Positions 7,860 to 17,834 of a stretch of 64,000 bases of DNA are shown in pieces; within the stretch, counting starts at the first letter, position 1, and each line of letters starts with the position of its first letter. The notes below the pieces were generated by a model, which saw only the letters and a list, made by a program, of their open reading frames with translations, was not told where the DNA came from and ran no database searches. A program made the position numbers and the translations under genes. Source of the stretch: an uncultured Porphyromonadaceae bacterium (GTDB lineage: Bacteria; Bacteroidota; Bacteroidia; Bacteroidales; Muribaculaceae); NCBI GenBank assembly GCA_947573485.1, contig CANPGB010000009.1:44768-108767 (forward strand), in the 5' to 3' direction.

Positions 7860-10685
7860 TTATCGTCCGGGAGGAGGGCCGCCGTGACCACCGCCCGGAG
7901 GCGGACCCATGGGCCCGCGGCCTCGCCACGCGTTACGGTCGGTGGGCTGGTTGCCCTTGCCGAAGGTGTTGAACTTCCAGCTCAGGGTCACCATAAAGTA
8001 GCGGGTGAGCGAGTTGTAGCGTTCGTCGCTGATGTAGTTGGCTGTCACATTGCGGCGTACGTTTGACTTCTGGCCGAGGAGGTCGTAGGCTTTGAGCGAG
8101 ACAGTCATCGAGCGGTCGCGCAGGAACTGGTAGGCGAGTGAGGCGTTCCACATCCATGTGCGGGTATCGTAGCCTGCCGAGTAACCCGAGGTGGCCGAGT
8201 AGTTGAGGTCGGTGCTTATCGTTACCCCTATAGGCGTTGTGTAGTTGCCGTAGAAGGTGCCTCCGTAGGTGTGTACCGAGCGGTTGGAGCCTTTCTGTAC
8301 GGTGTTCGCCACGTTCTGGAAGTTGTAGTTCGGCCTGAGCTCGAGCGAGAGGTTGTCGGGGCGCCATGCCGCGCCGAGCGATTCGCCTATCATGAACGAG
8401 CCCGAGCGGTTGCGCTCGCCGTTGTTGAAACCTATGGTGTTGGAGTACGAGAGGAAGAGGTGGTTGGTGAACGTGAACGTCTTGTTGCGCGGCAGCGGCA
8501 GCGAAATCATGTTCATGCCTCGCACGCTCCACACGCCGTTGACGTTGGTGTAGGTAGTGCGTTGTGCACCGGTCTGCGGGTCGAAGGTAGTCTGCGAGAT
8601 AATGGAGTTCTGCTGGAAGTTTCCGTCGAGCATTGCCATTATCGAGCGCTGAGCTTTCTGGTCGAAGTCCTGGAAACGCACGTTGAGGCTGTGGGTGAAG
8701 GTGGGCTTCAGGTCGGGGTTACCGATAACGATGTTCATGGGGTTGGAGACATCGGCCACGGGCTGCAACTGCGTCATCGAAGGCTGCGACGAGCGTCCGT
8801 TGTAGAACATGTTCATACTCCTGTTCTTGCCGAACTTGTAGCGGTAGCGCAGGAAGGGGGCGAAGTTGAGCACATTTCGCTTTGGTATCGACTTGTTGTC
8901 GTCGATAAGGTTGCGCGACTCACTCATCTGGGGCACGAGCGACACGCCCACGTTGAGGTTGCCGTTCTTGGTCACGCGGCGGTAGCCAAGGCGTACATCC
9001 TGGCTCATGTAGTCGTTGCGGAAGCGGTTCGAGAGCTCGGGGTCGTAGATAGGGTCGGGGTCTATTATAATGGGGCCGTCCCATCCTTCGGGGAAGCTTA
9101 TGGGGTAGTCGTAGGTGAGCTTGTCGGCATTGTTCCAGCGGTACGAGAAGTTGTACGATAGGGTCAGAAAGTGACCTTTGGAAACATCGCCGAGGGGCTC
9201 AGTCCAGCTTGCGCGTGCGCTCACGGTGTTGCTCCACGTGTGGTTGTCGGCCCACTGGTCGTAGGCGTCGACAGAGTCGTTGAGCAAGAAGAAGCGGTTG
9301 AAGGAGTAGGTGGTGGCGTCTTCGCGCACGTTGCTCATGCGGTAGTTCATCATAAGCGAGAACGAGCGGCCGCGGCGTGCCTTGAAGTTGTGGTTGTATA
9401 TAAGGCGCCCGCCGAACTCGAAGGAGTGGCCGTCGGAGCTGCCGCGGTTAATGCTTCGGGTAACCTCGGTATTGGCGGCATTGCCGGCGAAGGTGCTCGA
9501 GGAGTCGCTTGATGCCGAGTTATTGTAGTTGAGCGAGATGTTGGGGCGGAACTCGAGGGTATTGAAGCTGTCGGGCTTCCATATCATGCGGAAGTCGGCG
9601 CGGAAGTTGTGGCCCTTGTCGCGCGAGAGCGAGCGTGCCGTGGTTGTTGAGCTCGAGTCGCTGAAGAGGTACATCTTTTCCGACGAGGTGCGGGTGTCGC
9701 GGTCGGTGTGGCTGTACATCACGTCGCCGCCAATGCGGAATATCTCTTTATTGCCAACGTTGAAGTTGATGCCGAACGACTGCGAGTTGGTTATGCCGTT
9801 GCTGCCGCCGAAGCGCCTGAAGCGGCCCGAGGCACCGTCGGCGAAGCCGGGCTCATTGATGTTGTTGGCCGAGCCGAGGAAGGTTATCTGGTTGTCGTTC
9901 CAGAAGCGGTTGATGTTGAAGTTGCCTTTATAACGGCCGTCGGTGCCGTAACCGCCCTCCATGTTGCCGAACCAACCGTTCTTCATGTCTTTCTTCACCG
10001 TGAGGTTGATCACGGTCTCGTCCTCGCCGTCGTCAACGCCGGTGAGGCGTGCGAGGTCGCTCTTGCGGTCGACTACCTGCAGTTTGTCTACCATATCCAC
10101 GGGCAGGTTGCGCGAGGCAACGGTGGGGTCGTCGCTGAAGAACTCCTTGCCGTCGACAAGGATTTTGGTCACTTCTTTACCGTTGGCGGTGATTTTGCCT
10201 TCCGACGACACCTCTACGCCTGGCAGGCGCTTGAGGAGGTCTTCCACAACGGCATTAGGCTGCGTGCGGTAGGCATCGGCGGCAAACTCCACCGTGTCTT
10301 CCATAACTTTTACCGGGGTGCGTATTCCCACTACCGTGGCCTCTTTGAGCATGATAGAACTTTCGCTGAGGGCGAAAGGCTCGAGGCGCAGGTCTTTGTC
10401 GGCCATGGTCACGTTGCGGGTCTGGGGGTCGTAGCCTACATACGAGGCTTCGACAATATACTTGCCCGGCGACAGGCCTGCTATGGCAAACCGTCCTTGG
10501 GTGTTGGTTACTGCCCCTTTTACAAGGGATGAATCTTTGGCGGCGAGAATCCTGACGGAGGCCTGGATAAGTTCTTCGCCGGTGGATGAGTCTTTGACGC
10601 TTCCACGAAGCGTGGCGGCCATCACGGTCGCCACGCTCGGGAATGCAAAAACCATCAAAACAATAAGTTTAATCAATTCTCTCAT
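7860..10685 (-). CDS. Outer-membrane beta-barrel TonB-type protein
   Basis: About 941 residues. After a signal peptide (MRELIKLIVLMVFAFPSVATVMAA) comes a carboxypeptidase-regulatory-like beta-sandwich (LRGSVKDSSTGEEL onward, about 80 residues), a plug domain with LLKRLPGVEV, and a long beta-barrel of the outer-membrane beta-barrel family. The C-terminus is a Gly/Pro-rich tail (PPPGGGHGGPPP) seen in that family. No SusD partner lies next to it, so it is not a standard SusC/D transporter; its cargo is unknown. The frame is open 18 codons further upstream, but those codons overlap the likely promoter, so Met at 10685 is preferred. Confidence 0.83.
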   Translation of the reverse strand: MRELIKLIVLMVFAFPSVATVMAATLRGSVKDSSTGEELIQASVRILAAKDSSLVKGAVTNTQGRFAIAGLSPGKYIVEASYVGYDPQTRNVTMADKDLRLEPFALSESSIMLKEATVVGIRTPVKVMEDTVEFAADAYRTQPNAVVEDLLKRLPGVEVSSEGKITANGKEVTKILVDGKEFFSDDPTVASRNLPVDMVDKLQVVDRKSDLARLTGVDDGEDETVINLTVKKDMKNGWFGNMEGGYGTDGRYKGNFNINRFWNDNQITFLGSANNINEPGFADGASGRFRRFGGSNGITNSQSFGINFNVGNKEIFRIGGDVMYSHTDRDTRTSSEKMYLFSDSSSTTTARSLSRDKGHNFRADFRMIWKPDSFNTLEFRPNISLNYNNSASSDSSSTFAGNAANTEVTRSINRGSSDGHSFEFGGRLIYNHNFKARRGRSFSLMMNYRMSNVREDATTYSFNRFFLLNDSVDAYDQWADNHTWSNTVSARASWTEPLGDVSKGHFLTLSYNFSYRWNNADKLTYDYPISFPEGWDGPIIIDPDPIYDPELSNRFRNDYMSQDVRLGYRRVTKNGNLNVGVSLVPQMSESRNLIDDNKSIPKRNVLNFAPFLRYRYKFGKNRSMNMFYNGRSSQPSMTQLQPVADVSNPMNIVIGNPDLKPTFTHSLNVRFQDFDQKAQRSIMAMLDGNFQQNSIISQTTFDPQTGAQRTTYTNVNGVWSVRGMNMISLPLPRNKTFTFTNHLFLSYSNTIGFNNGERNRSGSFMIGESLGAAWRPDNLSLELRPNYNFQNVANTVQKGSNRSVHTYGGTFYGNYTTPIGVTISTDLNYSATSGYSAGYDTRTWMWNASLAYQFLRDRSMTVSLKAYDLLGQKSNVRRNVTANYISDERYNSLTRYFMVTLSWKFNTFGKGNQPTDRNAWRGRGPMGPPPGGGHGGPPPGR

Positions 10686-10694
10686 TTTCGAAAG

Positions 10695-10726
10695 CAAAGT
10701 TAGGCAAAATGAGTAGTCCCCGCAAG
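10695..10726 (-). promoter_or_regulatory. Promoter of the beta-barrel gene
   Basis: On the minus strand, CTTG (10723-10726), 20 nt, then TAACTTTG (10695-10702). The -7 box ends only about nine bases before the preferred ATG at 10685, implying a very short leader or a start further inside (Met at residue 11). Confidence 0.5.
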
Positions 10727-10783
10727 GGCTTACCGACATTTAAGTAAATTTTCCCGAAAAAACCACAATTTTTATCGACAAAA

Positions 10784-10814
10784 GCGGCGGACGCCTTTCA
10801 GTGGTGCCCGCCGC
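10784..10814 (-). terminator. Terminator of serS
   Basis: GCGGCGG (10784-10790) pairs with CCGCCGC (10808-10814). On the minus strand the hairpin is followed by TTTTGTCGATAAAAA, giving an intrinsic terminator downstream of the seryl-tRNA synthetase gene. Confidence 0.6.
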
Positions 10815-10840
10815 CTTTTATATTATATAATGTGGGTTTC

Positions 10841-12112
10841 TCAGTCGATGATGTCGAAACCGGTGTATTTGCGCAGGCACTCGGGCACTACAATGCCTTG
10901 GGGAGTCTGGTTGTTCTCGAGCAGGGCGGCCATGATTCGGGGCAGAGCGAGAGCCGAGCCGTTGAGAGTGTGGCAGAGGTGGGTTTTCTTGTCATCGCCA
11001 CGGTAGCGGCATTTGAGGCGGTTGGCCTGGTAGGTCTCGAAGTTCGATACCGACGAAACCTCAAGCCAGCGACCCTGGGCTGCCGAGTAAACCTCGAAGT
11101 CGAATGTTATGGCCGAGGTGAAGCTCATGTCGCCGCCGCAGAGGCGAAGTATGTGCCAGGGCAGACCGAGTTTCTCGAGCAGACCCTGCACGTGGGCTTT
11201 CATCTCTTCGAGAGCGGCGTAGGAGTTCTCGGGCTTCTCGATGCGCACGATCTCAACCTTGTCGAACTGGTGCAGACGGTTGAGGCCGCGCACGTCCTTG
11301 CCGTAGCTGCCGGCCTCGCGGCGGAAGCATGCCGAGTAGGCGCAGTTCTTGATGGGGAGTTTGTCGGCGGGGATGATAACGTCGCGGTAGAGGTTGGTGA
11401 CGGGCACCTCGGCGGTGGGGATAAGGTAAAGCTTGTCGGCGTTCACGAAGTACATCTGGCCTTCTTTGTCGGGGAGCTGGCCTGTGCCGTAGCCCGATGC
11501 CTCGTTGACAACATAGGGGGGCTGCACTTCAAGGTAGCCTGCCTCCGATGCCTGGTCGAGGAAGAACTGGATGAGGGCGCGCTGCAGTTTGGCTCCCTTG
11601 CCGAGATATACGGGGAATCCGGCGCCGGTGATTTTAACGCCGAGGTCAAAGTCGATGAGGTTATATTTGCGGGCGAGCTCCCAGTGGGGGAGAGCGTCGG
11701 CGGGCAGGTCGGGCATGGGGCCTCCGGTGAGCTCTACCACGTTGTCGGCGGCAGAGGTGCCTTCGGGCACGCCTTCGTAGGGTACGTTGGGTATGTTGAG
11801 GAGCTCCTCGCGAATCTCGTTCTCGGTGCGCTCGAGCTCTTCGGCCAGGGCTTTCTGTTCTTCTTTGAGCACGGCTACGCCTGCTTTGGCTTTTTCCGCG
11901 TCGTCTTTGCGGCCTTCTTTCATGGCTTTGCCAATGGAGGCTGCCATGCGGTTGAGTTCGGCGGCGGCGTTGTCGTTCTTGAGCTGGAGGCCGCGGCGAA
12001 TGTCGTCGAGGGCGAGTACGCGGGCTATGGGTTTCTCACCTTTGAAACCTTTTACGGCCAGCCTTGCTACTATTGCTTCGGGGTCGGCCTTTATCTGTTG
12101 GAGGGTAAGCAT
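10841..12112 (-). CDS. serS: Seryl-tRNA synthetase
   Basis: 423 residues, the normal length for the bacterial class II enzyme that charges tRNA-Ser with serine. The N-terminal coiled-coil arm that grips the long variable arm of tRNA-Ser covers about residues 30-105. The class II core shows motif 2 as FRREAGSYGKDVRGL and motif 3 with GDMSFTSAITFDFEV and GRWLEVSSVSNF. It begins 15 nt downstream of the yqeY-like gene and is probably co-transcribed with it. Met at 12112 (MLTLQQIKADPEAIVARL) gives the expected N-terminus. Confidence 0.97.
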   Translation of the reverse strand: MLTLQQIKADPEAIVARLAVKGFKGEKPIARVLALDDIRRGLQLKNDNAAAELNRMAASIGKAMKEGRKDDAEKAKAGVAVLKEEQKALAEELERTENEIREELLNIPNVPYEGVPEGTSAADNVVELTGGPMPDLPADALPHWELARKYNLIDFDLGVKITGAGFPVYLGKGAKLQRALIQFFLDQASEAGYLEVQPPYVVNEASGYGTGQLPDKEGQMYFVNADKLYLIPTAEVPVTNLYRDVIIPADKLPIKNCAYSACFRREAGSYGKDVRGLNRLHQFDKVEIVRIEKPENSYAALEEMKAHVQGLLEKLGLPWHILRLCGGDMSFTSAITFDFEVYSAAQGRWLEVSSVSNFETYQANRLKCRYRGDDKKTHLCHTLNGSALALPRIMAALLENNQTPQGIVVPECLRKYTGFDIID

Positions 12113-12127
12113 TGTCTCTTGGGAGTG

Positions 12128-12586
12128 TTATCTTATTTTGTTAAGAAGCTCTTTTACGATAGCCGAAATGGCACGGCCGTCGGCCTTGCCTGCGAGGGCT
12201 TTTGTGGCGGCGCCCATTACCTTGCCCATGTCGGCGGGCGACGAGGCACCTGTCTTGGCAATGATTTCGGCAACGGCAGCCTTGAGTTCCTCAGGCGAGA
12301 GGGGCTTCGGCAGGTAGCTTTCAATCACGGCACACTCGGCAAGCTCGCCGGCGGCAAGCTCGGGGCGGGAGTTCTCCTCGTAGATGCGCGCGCTCTCGCG
12401 GCGCTGTTTTGCCATTTTGGTAAGAATCTTGAGGGCGGCCTCGTCGGTGAGCTCGCCATTGGAGCCCGGAGCCGTCTTTCCTTCTATAAATTCTTTTTTG
12501 ATGCCGCGCAGAGCCTGGAGGCGGGCCATATCTTTGGCCAGCATGGCTGCTTTGATGTCGGCTTCAACCTGTGTATATAAATCCAT
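12128..12586 (-). CDS. GatB/YqeY domain protein
   Basis: 152 residues matching the stand-alone YqeY family: an all-helical domain related to the C-terminal tRNA-binding region of GatB, with the typical start (MDLYTQVEADIKAAMLAKD), KEFIEGKTAPGS, and the conserved SPADMGKVMGAATKALAGKADG near residues 115-135. The cellular role of stand-alone YqeY is poorly known; tRNA or amidotransferase association is inferred from fold. It is first in the serS transcript, a pairing consistent with translation. Confidence 0.9.
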   Translation of the reverse strand: MDLYTQVEADIKAAMLAKDMARLQALRGIKKEFIEGKTAPGSNGELTDEAALKILTKMAKQRRESARIYEENSRPELAAGELAECAVIESYLPKPLSPEELKAAVAEIIAKTGASSPADMGKVMGAATKALAGKADGRAISAIVKELLNKIR

Positions 12587-12612
12587 ATTATATATGTGTT
12601 TGTTTCAAGCCG

Positions 12613-12620
12613 CAAAAATA
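12613..12620 (-). promoter_or_regulatory. Possible -7 element for yqeY-serS
   Basis: The minus strand reads TATTTTTG at 12620-12613, matching TAnnTTTG about 27 nt before the yqeY start. I see no good TTTG at the usual distance upstream, so this is a weak call. Confidence 0.35.
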
Positions 12621-12660
12621 CAAAAAATAAGGCAGACCCCGCTGCCTGCCGCCGAAAAAT

Positions 12661-14196
<1,536 letters not shown>

Positions 14197-14233
14197 TATA
14201 CCGCACACAATAAACCACAATTGGCGACGTTAC

Positions 14234-14270
14234 TATAAGTAGGCTCTGCATGAAGCGGAGCCTGCTTATA
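14234..14270 (+). terminator. Hairpin between guaB and the parvulin operon
   Basis: TATAAGTAGGCTC (14234-14246) pairs with GAGCCTGCTTATA (14258-14270), 13 bp with one G-T pair and an 11-nt loop. There is only a weak T-run after it, so it may be a partial terminator or a processing site. Confidence 0.5.
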
Positions 14271-14302
14271 ACTTTAAAATAGTAAACCAAGTAATCCATA
14301 GT

Positions 14303-16234
14303 ATGAAAAATAGAATTCTCGCCGCCGCTCTTGTCGCCCTTTGCGCAGGAACTGCCGCCGCACAGAATACCGACCCGGTGCTCATGAATGTTGCCGGACG
14401 CCCTGTGCACCAGAGCGAGTTTGAATACCTTTTCAACAAGAACAATAGCCAGCAGCTTGAGAAACAGTCGCTTGACACCTATCTCGACATGTTTGTCGAC
14501 TACAAGCTCAAGGTTGCCGACGCTCTTGCCGCCGGTCTCGACAAAACTCCCGAGTTCGCAAACGAATTCAAAAACTTCCGCAGCGACCTGGCCGCCCCCT
14601 ACTTCCGCGATGCCGACGTTGCCGAAGCTCTCGTGCAGGAAGCCTACAATCATCGCCTCTACGACGTGTATGTGAGCCATATAATGCTCCCCGCATCGCC
14701 CGACGGCGAAGCCAAACTCGACTCGCTCCGCAGCGCTATCCTTGCCGGAAAGGTGTCGTTCGAGCAAGTTGCACGCGACTATTCTATTGATAAGTACAGC
14801 GGCCCCCGCGGCGGCCTCATGGGCTTCGTTACCCCCGACCGCTTCCCCTGGCCTTTCGAAGAAATGGCCTATAACACTACCGAAGGCGAGATTTCGCCCG
14901 TAGTAAATTCAGGCATGGGTTACCACATTATCCGTGTGGAGAGCCGCACTCCGGCTATCGGCGAGGTCAATGCCGCACATATCCTCCGCACCACCCGTGG
15001 CAAGTCGCCCGAAGATGCCGCCGCTGCCAAAGTGACAATCGACTCGCTCTACACCGTGCTCACTCAGGGCGCCGATTTTGCCGAGCTTGCCAAGAAATAC
15101 TCCGAAGACCCCGGTTCCGCTGCCCGTGGCGGTGACCTCGGCTGGTTTGGCCGCGGCGCTATGGTTGCTGAGTTCGACAGCGTGGCTTTCGCACTCCCCG
15201 ACGGTGGTCTCTCTAATCCTTTCGCCACCTCGTTCGGCTACCATATCATCAAGCGTAACGGCCACAAGTCGGTTGCTCCCCTCGACTCGCTCCGCCCCGC
15301 TATAGAGGCTGCCATAAGCCGCGACGAGCGTTCGCGCCGCCCCGAGGAAGTTGCCATTGAGCGCATCATGGCTCAGTATGGCGCTGCCGTCAACAATGCC
15401 GCTATCGACCGTGCCGATGCCATAATAGCCGCTGCCGGCGCTCTCGACTCTGCCTCGATAGCTTCTGTAGCCGCTATCGACGAAGCTGCAGCCACATATA
15501 ACGGCAGTACGGTTTCTTTTGCCGAAGTTGCCGCCGCGCTCCCCGCAAACGGGGCTGTTACACCGGCCCGTGCGCGTGAGGTAATTGCCGCTGCTGCAAA
15601 CGATAAGCTCCGCGATGCTGTTCTCGAGCTTGCCCGCACTCAGCTCGAAGCCGATAACGCCGACTACCGCAACCTCGTGAACGAGTACCGCGACGGTATT
15701 CTCCTCTACGAAATCGCCAACACCAACGTATGGGACCGTGCCGCCAAAGACACCGAGGGCCTCAAGGCTTTCTTCGAGAAAAACAAAGCCCGCTACGCAT
15801 GGCCTGCGCCCAAGTTCAAGAGCTATATTCTCTTTGCCACCAACGACTCGGTGCTCAACCTCGCAATGGACTATGCCGCTACACTCAGCACCGCCGACCC
15901 CGCCAAGTTCACCCAGGATATGCGCACCCGCTTCGGCCGCGACATCAAGGTTGAGCGCGTAATTGCCGCCAAGGGTGAGAACGCTATCACCGACTTCCTC
16001 GGCTTCGGCGAAGCAAAGCCCGAGACTGCCGCAAATAATAAGTGGAAAGCCTACAAGGCGTTCAACGGGCGTGTTATCGACGCTCCCGAAGAACCCGCCG
16101 ACGTCCGTGGGGCAGCCGTCACCGACTACCAGGCCGAGCTCGAGAACCAGTGGATTCAGAAGCTCCGCAAGAAATATAAAGTGAAGGTCGATAAGAAAGT
16201 ATTCAAGAAACTTAAAGAGCAGTATGCCAACTGA
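14303..16234 (+). CDS. Periplasmic peptidyl-prolyl isomerase with two parvulin domains (SurA/PpiD-like)
   Basis: 643 residues with a signal peptide (MKNRILAAALVALCAGTAAAQ). A chaperone-like N-domain is followed by two PPIC rotamase domains, about residues 119-215 (SHIMLPASPDGEA; GPRGGLMGFVTPDRFPWPFE; GYHIIRVESR) and 220-320 (AAHILRTTRGK; ARGGDLGWFGRGAMV; FGYHIIKRNG). A long helical C-terminal region ends in a basic stretch. It should assist folding of outer-membrane proteins in the periplasm. Its stop overlaps the next gene's start by 11 bp, so the two are translationally coupled. Downstream genes are lipoprotein-like, fitting an envelope-biogenesis operon. Confidence 0.9.
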   Translation: MKNRILAAALVALCAGTAAAQNTDPVLMNVAGRPVHQSEFEYLFNKNNSQQLEKQSLDTYLDMFVDYKLKVADALAAGLDKTPEFANEFKNFRSDLAAPYFRDADVAEALVQEAYNHRLYDVYVSHIMLPASPDGEAKLDSLRSAILAGKVSFEQVARDYSIDKYSGPRGGLMGFVTPDRFPWPFEEMAYNTTEGEISPVVNSGMGYHIIRVESRTPAIGEVNAAHILRTTRGKSPEDAAAAKVTIDSLYTVLTQGADFAELAKKYSEDPGSAARGGDLGWFGRGAMVAEFDSVAFALPDGGLSNPFATSFGYHIIKRNGHKSVAPLDSLRPAIEAAISRDERSRRPEEVAIERIMAQYGAAVNNAAIDRADAIIAAAGALDSASIASVAAIDEAAATYNGSTVSFAEVAAALPANGAVTPARAREVIAAAANDKLRDAVLELARTQLEADNADYRNLVNEYRDGILLYEIANTNVWDRAAKDTEGLKAFFEKNKARYAWPAPKFKSYILFATNDSVLNLAMDYAATLSTADPAKFTQDMRTRFGRDIKVERVIAAKGENAITDFLGFGEAKPETAANNKWKAYKAFNGRVIDAPEEPADVRGAAVTDYQAELENQWIQKLRKKYKVKVDKKVFKKLKEQYAN

Positions 16235-17120
16235 TAAGCTCCGTCTTATCGCTGCCGCCTCGCTCTTTGCAGGCATCATCACCGCCACCGGCACCCTCGC
16301 TACAGGGTGCTCCGGTGGCGCCGATGTTTCTGCTGACCCCGATGTGCTCGTTGCCATAGGCAGCGAGACGCTGCGCACCCCCGAGCTCCGCAAGGCTGTG
16401 CCCGCCGGGCTCCCCGAGGCCGACAGCATAGCCGTGGCTCACGCCTACATGCGCTCGTGGATTGAAACACGTGTGGTGGCGCTCCGTGCCGCCGAGGTCG
16501 TTGATATGGACGAAATCGACCGACTCGTTGACGACTACCGCGCTGAGCTCGTGATGAACCGCTACCGCAGCGCCATGGCTGCTCAGGCCTCCGACGGCAT
16601 CTTTGCCGAGGACTCGCTCCGGGCTTACTACGAGAGCAACCTCAATGCTTTCAAGCTCGAGCGCCCCATGCTCAAAGGCATATATCTCAAGCTCCCCGAC
16701 GACGCCGACAAGCTTGCGCAAATCAGGCGCCTCTATAAATCAGACAAGGAGGCCGACCTCGACCGCCTTGAGAAGGCCGCTGCCTCAGAGGCAATACACT
16801 ACGATTATTTCCGCGACAACTGGATAGACATCGAGCAACTCGAGACACGTATCCCTGCCGACTTCGAGACCCTCAAACCCCAGTTGGCGGCGCGACGCCC
16901 CGTCGATGTCACCAGCGATGGCTTCGTATACCTCCTCTCAATCAGCGATTACCTGCCTGCCGGTGCCACCATGCCCTATGAGGCTGCCCGTCCGCTCATC
17001 CGCGAACGCATGCTCGCGGTCAAGCGACTCGACTACGACCGCCGCCTCCGCGAGAGTCTGTTCAACAGCGCCGTGGCCGACGGTACGGTAGTTTTCCCCA
17101 ATAAAAATCCATTAAAATAA
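16224..17120 (+). CDS. Lipoprotein related to SurA-type chaperones, no rotamase domain
   Basis: 298 residues. A hydrophobic leader ends in LATGC (Cys29), a lipobox, so the mature protein is probably membrane-anchored in the periplasm. The mature part is helical and resembles the non-catalytic portions of SurA/PpiD proteins: substrate-binding N-region with RSWIETRVVALRAAE, then YYESNLNAFKLERPMLKG, then a C-terminal helix with RPLIRERMLAVKRLDYDR. No PPIC motif was seen where it would be expected. It overlaps the upstream isomerase gene by 11 bp. A non-catalytic holdase partner is the likeliest role, by analogy and context. Confidence 0.65.
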   Translation: MPTDKLRLIAAASLFAGIITATGTLATGCSGGADVSADPDVLVAIGSETLRTPELRKAVPAGLPEADSIAVAHAYMRSWIETRVVALRAAEVVDMDEIDRLVDDYRAELVMNRYRSAMAAQASDGIFAEDSLRAYYESNLNAFKLERPMLKGIYLKLPDDADKLAQIRRLYKSDKEADLDRLEKAAASEAIHYDYFRDNWIDIEQLETRIPADFETLKPQLAARRPVDVTSDGFVYLLSISDYLPAGATMPYEAARPLIRERMLAVKRLDYDRRLRESLFNSAVADGTVVFPNKNPLK

Positions 17121-17132
17121 ACATAAATCATT

Positions 17133-17726
17133 ATGAAAATCAAAGCAATGCTTTTGACGGCAACCGCTGCCGCCGCTATCCTCGGCCTTGCATCCTGCGG
17201 TGCAAAGCAGGCCGAAACCGAAGCCGCTCCCGAAGCGCTCCCCGTTGAATATGTACTTAATGACGCCGATAACATCCTCGGCGACACTATCGAGGTTGAG
17301 GGTCTCGTATCGCACCTCTGCGCTCACGGTGGCCGCAAAGCATTCCTCGTAGGCTCTGTCGACACCACCGCTATCCTCCGCTGCGAGGCTACCGCCGAAA
17401 TGGGTGGCGCTTTCGCTCCCGACACCAAGGGCAAGACTATCACCGTGAAAGGTATCGTTCGTGAGAACCGCATCGACGCCGAGGCTATCGCCAACATGGA
17501 GGCCCGCCACGCCGCCGCCGACTCTGCCGCAAACGCTCACGGCAGCTGCGACACCGAGAAGAAAGCCCTCGGCCAGCAGAACATCGACACCTTTGAAGCT
17601 CGCATGGCCGATTTCCGTGCCAAAATCGCAGAGCGCGACTCCCTCGAAGGCAAGCCCTACCTCTCGAACTACTTCATCGAGACTCTCTCTTACACCGTTG
17701 ACACTCCCGAAACCGAAGCTGAATAA
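17133..17726 (+). CDS. Small lipoprotein with OB-fold-like domain, unknown function
   Basis: 197 residues. The leader ends in LGLASC (lipobox), and the first mature residues are rich in Glu, Ala and Pro. A central beta-rich segment (about residues 45-115: DTIEVEGLVSHLCAHGGRK, KTITVKGIVRENRIDAEA) looks like an OB-fold; it contains Cys and His in LCAHGG and a later Cys in RCEA. The C-terminal third is a charged helix. It lies 12 nt after the previous gene and completes the operon. No enzymatic motif is recognised. Confidence 0.6.
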   Translation: MKIKAMLLTATAAAAILGLASCGAKQAETEAAPEALPVEYVLNDADNILGDTIEVEGLVSHLCAHGGRKAFLVGSVDTTAILRCEATAEMGGAFAPDTKGKTITVKGIVRENRIDAEAIANMEARHAAADSAANAHGSCDTEKKALGQQNIDTFEARMADFRAKIAERDSLEGKPYLSNYFIETLSYTVDTPETEAE

Positions 17727-17748
17727 TCTTCTCCGGCAAAAATAAATC

Positions 17749-17780
17749 AACCCGCCTCAGGCATATGCCCGGGGCGGGTT
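17749..17780 (+). terminator. Terminator after the parvulin operon
   Basis: AACCCGCC (17749-17756) pairs with GGCGGGTT (17773-17780) around a 16-nt loop containing GCATATGC. It lies between convergent genes and may work in both directions. Confidence 0.6.
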
Positions 17781-17834
17781 TGCTATGTGGTATGGAAGCT
17801 TTATCAGTACGCTGTTGAGGGGAGAGGAGCGGGC

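Noticed and set aside
7860..10685. SusC-type nutrient transporter
   Set aside because: No SusD gene is adjacent, and the C-terminal Gly/Pro tail and barrel pattern fit the stand-alone outer-membrane beta-barrel family better.
10832..12580. A 582-codon plus-strand open frame opposite serS and yqeY
   Set aside because: It is an antisense shadow: low-complexity Val/Gly-rich translation, spanning two convincing minus-strand genes.
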